DNA from: Bacillota bacterium
Lineage (GTDB): Bacteria > Bacillota > Clostridia > Acetivibrionales > DSM-1351
Length of the DNA: 56,488 nt
Direction: 5' to 3'
Assembly (NCBI GenBank): GCA_023416275.1
Contig: JAEZIB010000166.1
Coordinates: forward strand, 1-56,488
Shown here: positions 10,801 through 22,800 of the stretch, one piece after another
Layout of the letters: the number at the start of each line of letters is the position of its first letter
Numbering within the stretch: the first letter of the stretch is position 1
Notes under the pieces: generated by a model
What the model was told of the DNA's origin: nothing
Seen by the model: only the letters and a program-made list of their open reading frames with translations
The model's database searches: none
Program-made: the position numbers and the translations under genes

Positions 10801-13800
10801 GAAGCCAAAGGCACTTATTCCTGCTCTATATGGTATCTCATCTCCATTAGCGTCCTTAAGCCTTTGCCATAGCTGTGTCTTTTCAACTATGTAAAACGGG
10901 CTGTCCTCTAGTTGTATATACGGATTTAGTTCTTTGAGGTTTACTATTCCTGGCAACACACCATGCTTCATGCACAGTAACACTTTTATAACTCCCGCAA
11001 TTCCTGCTGCAGTTTCCAGATGTCCTATGTTTGATTTTAAAGCACCTATTCCGCAGCCTTTTGTAGTAAATCCAGATTTTCCCCACTTAGAGTACAACTT
11101 TTTGAACGCACTTTTTAGTCCATTGATTTCAACAGGATCTCCAAGTGTTGTACCTGTACCATGCGATTCAATATATGTTATTGTTGATGGATCAATTTCC
11201 GATTTTTCATATGCGTTGAATATTACTTCTGCCTGCTGTTTAGGGTTTGGAGCAGTTAATGAGTTGCCATGTCCCCCATGATTTACAGCACTTGCTTTAA
11301 TTACAGCATATATATGATCATTATCCTTAATAGCTCTGTTTAAAGGCTTTAACAACAGCAAACCTGCACCTTCTCCTCTTACAGTTCCGTTTGCATCTTT
11401 GTCAAACACCTTGCACTTTCCGTCTTGGCTTAATATTCCTACATTATCAAATGAAATATATAAAGAAGGACTAGCAATAACATTTACCCCTCCTGCAAGG
11501 GCCATGTCGCAATCACCGTTTCTTAAGCATTGAACTGCTCGGTTTATAGAAACAAGTGAACTTGCACATGCATTATCTAATGGTTCACTTGGACCGTGTA
11601 GATTAAGAATGTACGATATTCTTCCTGTAATTATATTATGAGCATTACCAGTCAATGACTGTGCCTTGCTATCTACTGCTCCATCAGAAACTATATCATG
11701 GTAGTCATGTCCTGCTACCCCTATAAAAACTCCTGTCTTACTGCCTGAAAGCTCTTTTGGATTGTAGCCTGCATCTTCTATAGCCTTCCATGCCAGCTCC
11801 AGAACAAGTCTCTGTTGAGGATCCATTAGGTTTGCTTCGCGTGGTGAAATTCCAAAGAAGGTTGCATCAAATTTATCAACTTCCTTCATGAATCCACCCC
11901 ATATAACATTCGTTTTTGATGTATCATCTGGGGACTCTTTATAGTATTTTCTCCAATCCCATCTATCTTCAGGTATAGTGGTTATAAGACATTCCTCTCC
12001 AATAATCTTCTTCCAAAAGTCGTCCAAATCATCTGCTTGTGGCATAATGCCGCTAAAACCTATAATAGCTATGGAATCATCCTTGTAGTCTTTGTAGTCT
12101 TCACCTTGTGGTTGCCTTAAGCCTGAATCCTCTTTACTGCTATCTTTAACAGGACTGCTGAAATTTCCTTGTGCAGAATTATTATGATTAACCCTTACCT
12201 CATCAGCAATATTCTGATTAACGCTTACCTCATCTGTTTTTGAGAATTTATTCGGATACTCTTCAGCAAGATATTCTGCCAAGTCCCTAATATTCTGGTA
12301 TTCAAAAAATAGAGTTGGGTACAGTTCAACACCTAAATCTTTTTGAAGCTCTTTCGTAAGGTTGATAAGTCTTACAGAATCTACGCCCATAGACATGAAG
12401 TTACTGCCTTTGTCAATTGCGTAAGAATCAGTTTTAAGCATAGAAGCAATTTTGCTTATCAAATACTGTTCAACTACATGAACTATTTTATTATTGCTTT
12501 CCGAATACTGAGATAAGTGTGCATTCTCTGTCTTCAAAGGCTGATGTTCCTCATCTATCCACACTTTTTTGCATACAAATCCTTTCATTAATATCAACAC
12601 CTTTCCCAGCTTATCGATTATTTCAATATCGCCTTCCCATATCTCGGAATTCACCTTTACCTCTGTCAAATGACAATAGCACTGCAAAGGCAACTCACTA
12701 TAGATATACATTTCCTTAACCATTAAAGGTATCAACAAGTCCGGTTCATTACTCTTTGATAATGCAAGTCTACAGAGTACTGCTCCATCAAGTAAAGCAG
12801 GGTGAACCGAATACGAATGACTGCTATTTATCATTTCTCGTGTTAAAGCAAGTTCTCCCCACGCTTCATTTCCTAACGCAAATGCCTCTTTTATGGTGAA
12901 TAGAGATTCACCGTAAACTCCAGACTTTTTGTTATACAGTTCTTCTGTCTTAATAACATTCATATCTTTAAACGAAGGAATTTTAACCATATAAGGAGCA
13001 GTACCTGTGTTTCTAATAACCTCACTACGTGCTGCAGTCTCAAAATTTTTGCTGTAACTCTTTTTAACTCTTGTATTGATAAATAGCCTTTCATCCTCGC
13101 TTACCAGTTCAGCAGTAACCTCAACATTTTCCCCAACATTAAGTTCAACCGCTTCTACAAACTGGAAGTTGTGAAAATGAACTACCGGAGCTAAATCACC
13201 CACACATTTAAGTGCTTCATAAGCAATACTGCAATATGTAACGCCCAGTAGCACTCTTTTTCCAAAAGATACATGGTCTCTTAAATAAGGCTCATCATAT
13301 TGGAATGAAGCAGAGTATAGATTTTCTTTTATTAATGATTCTTCATCATCAAGCCAATAACGCTGTCTATTAAAACAATATGTAGGTAAAGGTATGCGAC
13401 ACAGTCCTACCTCATTCTGATAAAATAGCTCCCAATTGAATGAAGTACCGCTAACCCAGCGCATTGCTATATCATTTATACTATTCTCGTAAGAAGAAAG
13501 ACCACTCTTTTCACTCTTTAATGCACTTCCCTTATAGACATCGGCTATATTCACTTCACCATTACAAACTGCCTTGAGCTTATCTTTTAAGTCATCCAGA
13601 CTTGTTACAACAAGTGCAAGCCTTTCCTTCATTTCCATTCTGCCAATTTGTAAAGTATATTCAATCTGACTTAATAACAGCTTTTCTTGACCTGTCTTCA
13701 TATTGTTTTGAATATACAGTAACAATGCTTTAGCATTTGCATACAAGCTCTCCTGCTTTTTAGCTGAAAGTATTATAAGATACTTTGTTTTTTCTAAGTA

Positions 13801-16800
13801 GGATGTCACCAAATTTCTTTTGTATTCCTCTACTATAATATGTGCATTAGAACCTCCCGCACCAAATGAACTGATTCCAGCACGTCTTGGTGATGTTTTT
13901 TCCTGTTTCCAATCACCTAACTCTTCTTGAATATAGAAAGGTGTATTCTCAAGTTCAATATATGGATTTAATTTATCTATATTAATAGAAGGCACTATTT
14001 TGCCATATTTCATTTGAAGTAAAACCTTGGTTATGGCAGACATTCCAGAAGCAGCTTCAAGGTGACCAATATTAGCTTTTACTGTTCCCACAGTGCAGAA
14101 CTGTTTTTTCGCAGTATATTTTGAAAACACCTTGCTCAATGCATTTATCTCTACAGGATCACCTAATACAGTGCCTGTTGCATGTGCCTCCATATAGCTT
14201 ACTGTTTCAGGGTTGATACCTGCATCCTTTAACGCATCCTCACTTACATTCATCTGTGCTGTAAGACTAGGAGCGGTAAAACCGTTTGATTCGCCTCCGC
14301 TGTTAATAGCTGACCCTTTTATAACACCATATATATAATCATTATCCCTTATAGCATCTTCCAAAGGTTTGAGCAGGATAGCTCCAACGCCTTCTCCTTC
14401 TGCAAAACCATCAGCATTCTCACTAAAGCATTTGTTTCTGCCATCCCTCGTAAGGCTGTTTAAATTAGACAATCTTACATGCTGTCTCGGATTCAAAATA
14501 AGATTTATTCCACCTGCCACAGCTACACTACATTCTCCTCTTTCTATGCTTTTGCATGCATAGTGTATTGCAGTAAGTGAGGACGAACAGGCTGTATCGA
14601 TTGCAATACTCGGACCTGTGAAATTAAAGTGATATGATACCCTGTTAGGGATAATCCAGTAAGCAGATTGAGCATTAGTTCTAATACCATTTTCCCATGC
14701 TTTAGTAGCAATTTGTCCGTACCCACCGTACATTATTCCTACAAATAGGCCTACTTTTTCCCCCTTGTTTGCCAAAGTCTTCCCAGGATATCCTGCATCC
14801 TCTAACAAAGTCCACGTATTTTCTAAAAAAATACGTTCCTGTGGATCCATTTCTACTGCATGTTCATCTGATATATCAAAAAACTCTGCATCGAATTTAT
14901 CAATATCACTTATAAATCCGCCCCATTTACTATATCCTTTTCCTTGCTCGCTGTTTGATGGATCATAGTATTTTTCCCAGTCCCATCTATCCCTTGGTAT
15001 TTCTGTTATACAGTTTCTACCTTGTTTCAGGTTTTCCCAATATTCTTCAAGTGTTTCTGCAAGAGGATATTTGCCTGAAAGCCCAATAATAGCAATGTCC
15101 TTCGATGCAGTAGTTGTATGTGCCTTTTCCCCTCTCTGATTCTGCTGATTCTGCTGATTCTGATAATTCTCATGATTCTCTTGATTCTCTTGATTCTCAT
15201 AATTCTCATAATTCTCTTGATTCTCTTGATTCTCTTGGTGTATATCATTTCTTAATTCTGAAGTTGTAGTCTTAAACAGCCAGTTCAGGTCTTTTTTTGC
15301 CTCCATAATCTTATCCACAGGCTTAGCATTAACTCTAAATAATTCTTTTAGCTTTTCCTCCTGCTCCGTGCAAAAATACCCTGCTAAAGCAGCTAATGTT
15401 GTATACTCAAAAAGTAGAGTTGCAGGTACTTTTCCAAAATCTTTTACAAGCTCCTTATTAAATTCTACGGTAATTAAAGAATCTACACCAATTTCTTGGA
15501 ACACTACATCATTACCTATGTTGTTTGATTCAATCTTTAAAACCTTTGCCAACTTGTCTTTTAAATATTTTATAGTCTCTTCTATTAACTCCGTATGGTT
15601 TAATTCATGTCTTTTCATAATCATATTATCTTCTACAACTCTCCTTTCTATTTTTTGATGTTTGATCTCTTCTTTTGCTACCATAACAAGTTTATCTGTA
15701 TGAAGTGCTGCAACCACACTACCTTTATCAGCTTTTTTAACGGTTATACCATTGCTGACTGCCGTTATTATACACTGATCATACTCTTTATTCTCATTTT
15801 TTAACCCTGCTACAGCTATATTATAGTAACCGCATATTCCTAATACATTTTTCCATGAAGCAACATTCAAGAGCGGTGATCCAGTTATCCTATATGTATC
15901 TTTAGAATTCCACCAGCCTCCTGTCAATCCAAATGTTAGCGTAGAGAAATTCTGGAATCTAACAATTTCATTAATAACAATTACTCCGTTTGCTTTAAGA
16001 AGCCTCTTAATATTTCCGAGTGTATTTTGTATTAAACTTGTTGCATGCAGGACATTTGTTGCAAAAACAATATCAATACTATTTGATTGGAAATCCTGCA
16101 TTTCTGGTAGTTTCTCAATATCAAGCACTTTAAAATCAACAAATTCCAAAGACCCATATTTCGCTTTTCCATAGCCGGTAAAACTTGCAGAAATATCTGT
16201 GTAGTAGTAAGTTATGTTCTTTCCGAAATGCTTAACCTTTTCAAGAACAAATTCACTTGTACCACCAGTACCAGATCCAATTTCCAAAATGTTAATATGA
16301 TCTGTCTTACATTTGTCTAAACGCTCTTCTATATAATTTCTAACAAACTCAGCTACTAATTGATTATAGTAGTCAATTATCAAGTTTCCTTTGTATATAC
16401 TCTGAACCAAATCTTTTGATCCTTCTGGGAACATTACTTCCGTATACTCTATCCTTCCCGTAAGTACATCTCCGAAACGGCTAACACAAGTCCAAAGAAG
16501 TCTAGTGTAAGAAGAAAGAGTTGAAAATTTCTCATCTAACAATCTCTTTTTTTCTTCGATTTTCTCAATATTGTCCAGTATTCTATAGTCTTCAACAAGT
16601 TCAGTGCTTTCAATCTTATCTTCATTTATAAGCAACAAGCCACTCTTCTCTAATATATATATCAGTGCATCAAATAACCTTTCATATGATGGTATAATAC
16701 CAAGAGTGTTTATTAGCTCTCTTTTACTGTATTTCTCACATTTTTTTGTAAAATATCTGTTAAGTTTGAAATACTTAAGCAGTAAGCATACTGCAAACTC

Positions 16801-19800
16801 TTCAAGAGCACTAAAACCTTCAAGCATATATTTTATTGAATATATTTTCTCCTCAGCAGGTTCATCCTTAAGCTCAATATTCTCTATAACAGAAGGAACA
16901 GTCTGTGAATAAATTTCAATTTTATTATTAAAATCAAAACCCAATTCACTCAATAACTTATCTGTAGCTTTAAACATTACTACTTGTGATATAGGACTGC
17001 TCAATGCCGCTTCAAGTACAGCCATACCTTCAAACGGTTCTATTGATAATAAACCTTTTTGGTTCAAGAGACTTCTATATTCTTCCGATGCAACCACTCC
17101 AACATTTCCCCAGAAGCTCCAATTAATAATCTTAATAGGAAAACCTGCTCGTTCCTTAAAAGACAGAGCAAATGCATCTTGGAATGAACATGCACAATTA
17201 TAATTGCTCTGACCTACATTACCTATAAAGGCATTTGTGGAAGAGAAATTCACTAGAAAGTCAAGTTTTTTGTCTTTTACTACATCATATAAAATGACAC
17301 TTCCCTTTACTTTCGGGGCACAAACCTCCCTCATCACATCTTCGGTCATATTTTCTATTCTCTTATCATTTAGTACCATGACGCAATTGAATATTCCATG
17401 TATTACTCCATATGTATCTTCTATTTCTGTAACCGCTTTTTTCATACTGTCAAAATCAGTTACATCTGCCTGAATATAAATTGCTTCTCCACCGTACTCT
17501 TTAATACTATCAATTTTTGATTTCTTTATTTCGTTTAAATTGCTTCTTCCGATTAAGGCTATTCTAGCTTTATATTTTTTCCCAAGGTATAATCCAAGTT
17601 CAAGTCCAATTCCTCCTGCTCCTACAATGACATATACTCCATTGGTTCTGAAACTTTTTTTTGTATTGTAAGGCAAATAAAGACCTCTAATTTTTCTAGT
17701 ATAAAAAGTCTCATTTCTTAGAGCGACTTCAGGTGTTCCTTTTACTATTTTTGTAAGTAAGTGTGCCTGCCGTTCCACTTTGCTAGATGAAATAGACTCA
17801 TTATACTCAATATCCACAAGAGAAAATTCAATATTCTGATTTTCAAGGGCTGCTGCCTTAACAAATCCACTCACGCCTGAATTAGCAGATATTATACTGT
17901 CACTTGGGAGCACTTCAAATATATTATTAGTTACAACAACTAGCTGAACATTACTGTCTATTTGCGACAACGCTTTTACCAAGTAAAATAATGCATAGAC
18001 ACCATATTTCTGTTTTCTCTCCAACTCCAAAATTCCATCAGCCTGTTTTCTTGAAATAGCACCAAGGAAGTAGATACGTTTAATGTTATTCTCCAGAATG
18101 AAATTTATATATCCTTGTATGTCATTAAAGCCTATTTTCCATTCACCATCTGTTCTACTTGTTTCAAAATATAATTGTGCCTGAGTGACATTGCTTTTAT
18201 CCATTGTATTAATAATTTTTTCCTTTAGATATTCAGCCTCGTCATTGTATAAAACTAGTGCGTTTTCTGTTTTGCTATGTGGTTCTTTTGTGGTGCTCTC
18301 TGCAGTATATTCAACCCACTGTTGGCAATATATATGTCTATCAAACTGGGTCTTTAATTCTCTCGAAGTAACATGGTAAAATTTCACACACACCTTGCCG
18401 TCCTTATTTACAATAGCAATATTATGAATATTGTTGCTTTCATTAACTACATACGCATAATATTCACGAGACCGTAAAGGTTCGAGTATATTTACCTCTT
18501 CAACCATGAATGGAATTTTAGCTTTTCCTTTGTCTGCATTTCTACCTAAAAGACAACCCATAAGCTGCAAAGCACAGTCCATTATAACTGGATGTGCAAA
18601 GTAATCATTAAGTTCACTTTCAAATCCTTCTGGAAGTATAAAGTGTCCCAAAACCTCTTTCTCATTACTCCAAAGTTCCTGCACACCTTGAAAATATAGT
18701 CCATACTCTATACCCGCATTATCCGCAAGAGACTTGTAGAATGTATCCTTTTTAATTTCTTCACTGCACCGTAGCTTTATATCATCAAAGTATAAATATT
18801 CTTCATTACATTGTTTATCCATATCACAGTATACGTCACCCTTTGAATGAAGAATATCACCATCTTGATGAACGCTTTCAATTTCATATTTGAAACCTTT
18901 ACCTTCTTCTTTTAGAGAAAGATTAATATCTATACACTCGCCATCTTCTACCACTAACGGCTGTAACCATGTAATATTTCTAAGCGTGTATGAGTTCCCT
19001 TTTGTCAAAAGTGATATAGCTTCCACTACTGTTTCAATATGTCCAGTACCAGGGAAAACACATTGAGAGTTGACTTTATGATCTTTAACAATAAGCTCAG
19101 AATTTCTCAAGGTTTTCTGGAATACCAAACCTTGTCCCAGACTCTTTTCTGGAATAATCTTATCAATAAGTGGCATCCAGTCCGAACTTTTTCCATACTT
19201 AGGGTACTTTTGCCTCATAGGAACCCAGTGTCTGTCCTTCTTGAATTGGTAACCTGGTAACGACATTCTTCCAGGAATGTTGCCCTTATACAAAAGATTC
19301 CAGTTTATGTCCGCCCCGTTGGTCCAGAGACTTGCTACTTTTAAAATATCTCCTTTCTCAACTTTCCTCTCAACAAATTCTTCAAGTTCAGCACCATCAA
19401 GCACTAGTTCGAGTGCCTCTTTGATATTCCTACCTGTGCTTGTAAACATATTTATAATTTGTCCAGTTCCATTCAAGTACAATTCCAACCGTTCTAACAA
19501 CTCATCCACTGTATTTACTACCAGAGCAAGACGCTCTTTCATTGCTTCTCTTCCTATTTGTAATGTAAAAGCAATCTTATTGAGATTCAGTGGATTATCG
19601 CCTGTTTGAGCTTTTCTTAAATATTTCACAAATTTTTCTACATTATTTTTTAACGAATTATTATCTCTTGCTGAAAACACAATAACCACTGGATTTGAAT
19701 TTTTTCCCTGTCTTTTTTCACTCTCTTTATATTCTTCCAATACTATGTGTGCATTCGTACCACCCATACCAAATGAACTTACTCCTCCGTGCAAAGGTGC

Positions 19801-22800
19801 TTCTTTTCCTGTTCTATCTTTAAGATGTTTCCATTCCTGAGTTTCTCGTGCAATATAAAACGGACTATTCTCAACATTAATAAATGGATTCAATTCTCGG
19901 CAATGAATAGATGCAAGTATCTTATGGTGATATAATGACAAAGCAACCTTTATCAATCCAGCAAGCCCAGCCATTGCCTCAAGATGCCCTATATTTGTCT
20001 TTACGGAACCAATACCACAATATGCATCTTCTCTTGGCACACAATTCAATTCCTCATATATCTCACTAAATGCAGATTTCAGCCCATTGATTTCAATAGG
20101 ATCACCTAAAGCGGTACCAGTACCATGAGCTTCAATGTAACCTATCGTATATGGGTCAATACCCGAATCAATTATTGCTTTCTTAATTAGGTCTTTTTGA
20201 GCATTAGGATTAGGTGCAGTTAGGGAATTTGTCCTACCCCCATGATTTACTGCTACTCCTTTTATTACAGCATATATATGGTCTTTGTCTTCTATAGCTT
20301 TATCCAAAGGTTTCAGAATAATAGCAGCGCAGCCTTCTCCCCTAACATATCCATTACCATCCTTATCAAATGCTTTACACTTACCGTCTTTGCTTAGCAT
20401 ACTAATTTTGCTTAGTGCTATATGAGCGAAAGGACTAATGATTAAATTCACTCCACCCACAATAGCACAGCCACATTCTCCGCTTCTAATTGAAGCCACG
20501 GCTCTGCTTACCCCAACCAAAGTACTTGAGCATGCTGTGTCTATTAATTCGCTAGGTCCTTTAAAATTGAAAAAGTATGAAACTCTGTTAGGAATTACTG
20601 CATTAACTATGCCAGATACAGTATGAGCATCAACCTCTGATTCTCTCAATACGAATTCGGAATAGTCTGTGCCTGTGGCACCAACAAATACACCTGTATC
20701 AGTTCCTGATAAATCAGATGGTTTATACCCTGCATCTTCTATTGCTGCCCATACTACTTGAAGCATAAGCCTCTGTTGTGGATCCATTAATTCAGCTTCT
20801 CGTGGAGAAATTCCAAAAAATGCTGCATCGAATTTGTCAATATCCTTAATAAACCCGCCCCATTTAGAGTTACTTTTATTTGCTCCCTCGTTTAGCTCAT
20901 CATAATATTCCTTCCAATCCCACCTATCTGGAGGAATTACGGTAACTAAGTCTTTTTCTTCTAGAATATTATTCCAAAAGCTTTGCAAGTCATCAGAACC
21001 TGGCAACATTCCGCTCATTCCAACAATAGCGATATCACCATTAAATCCAGTATTGCTTTTGTTATTCAGTGCATCAGGTTTTTTTGTTGTTTCGGAAGCT
21101 GTATTTTCATCAATTCTATGCTTCACCTCAACTTCTTCCATAACGACCTCCTTACTATTTATCTCCTTTAAATAGTTAGCCGTAAGAAATTCTGCAAATC
21201 TGTCAACCGTAGGATATGTATAAAAAAGCGTTGGGTTAGTTTTTACACCATAATGTTTGTTTATTTTCAAGCTCAAGCTCGTAAAGCTAATTGAATCAAA
21301 GCCATATTCGCCCATGTTAACAGAGCTTTTAATAGTCTCTGGGGAAATATTCTTAATATTAGCCATCTCATTTATGATAAATCTTTCAACATAATTATTT
21401 ATTGAACTTGTAGAACGGGTGGCTTGGGGTTCTTTTCTGATTATTTGTCTTTGTTGGCTCTCTTCTTTCTCCTCTATTATTGGTCTTTTTTGGCTCTCTT
21501 CTTTCTCCTGTATAGCACCATATTCATTTAAAAGTATTGATAGCTCCTGCTCTGAAAGCTCCTTGCGGCTAATCTTACTGTTTAATGTAAGAGGATATGC
21601 TTTTAAAAAGAAATAATTAGAGGGTATCATATAATCAGGAAGCTCATTTTCCATTACTTTATTTATGCTATCAACTGTAGGAATTGCCTTTATATCATCA
21701 GCGATAACAAATGCCACAAGGCTTTTGCTATTATCCCCATCTTGTCTAAGTACAACTACAGCCTCGCTAATACCATTTACCTTATTTAATGCAGTCTCAA
21801 TTTCACCTAACTCCACCCTGAACCCACGAATCTTCACCTGAAAATCAGCACGTCCCATATATTCTACTGTTCCATCTGTACGGTATCTTGCCAAATCGCC
21901 TGTTTTGAAAATTCTTGAGTTGTTATCTTCAATAAAGGGGTTCTTTATAAATTTTCTTTCTGTTTCTTCTTCTCTGTTGATATATCCTTTTGCAACCCCA
22001 TCTCCACCAATATAAAGCTCCCCGGCAACACCAATTGGTACAGGGTTAAGGTAGGTATCCAAAATATAGAACTGAGTATTTGCAATAGGTAGTCCAAGTG
22101 ATATTTTCTTTCCTTTTTCCACCTTATCCGTGGAAGACCAAATGGTAGTCTCAGTAGGACCATACAAGTTCCATACTTCTTCACTCAAACTAATTAGTTT
22201 TTCTGCAAGTTCACTGGGCAGAGCTTCACCGCCACACAATACTTTGAAGTTTTTCCTCTTTTTCCATCCAGCAGCAATAAGCATCTGCCATGTTGCAGGT
22301 GTAGCTTGCATAATTGTTACCTCGGAAGCCTCAAAATGCTCAAGTAGCATTATTCCATCCTTCGCTATCTCGTCCGGCAGTATCTCTACCTTAGCCCCAG
22401 TAATAAGCGGTAAATACAATTCAAGAGCTGCGATATCAAAGCAAATGGTTGTTACTGCTAATATATAGTCCTGTGAAGTACACCCTGGCTTCTTTGCCAT
22501 AGAACACAGGAAATTTACCAATCCACCGTGGTATACCATTATCCCTTTAGGCTTGCCCGTTGATCCAGATGTAAATATTGTGTACACCAAATCTTTCGGA
22601 CCTAATTGGCAAAGCGGTTCCATACTTTCCGCTTTTTCGTCACTCATAGATCTGTCTATATGTTCTGCTTCTTTATCCAGATTAATAGTTGTAAACTCAA
22701 AAACTGGCAAATGATCCTCCAATGAAGAAGTAGAAAGAACAAATTTCATTTGGCCTTCCTCAAACATGTGAGACAACCTATCTGCTGGATATATTGGATC

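Noticed and set aside
14100..14250. KS5 as a third non-elongating KS because its HGTGT reads HATGT
   Set aside because: The catalytic His is kept and only the adjacent Gly is Ala; NIGH and the Cys are intact, so condensation remains possible.
15027..15248. Open frame with a repetitive Ile-Lys-Arg sequence overlapping the QEN linker
   Set aside because: It is another reading frame of the 9-bp coding minisatellite inside the 6551-aa PKS, with no ribosome site or family motif.
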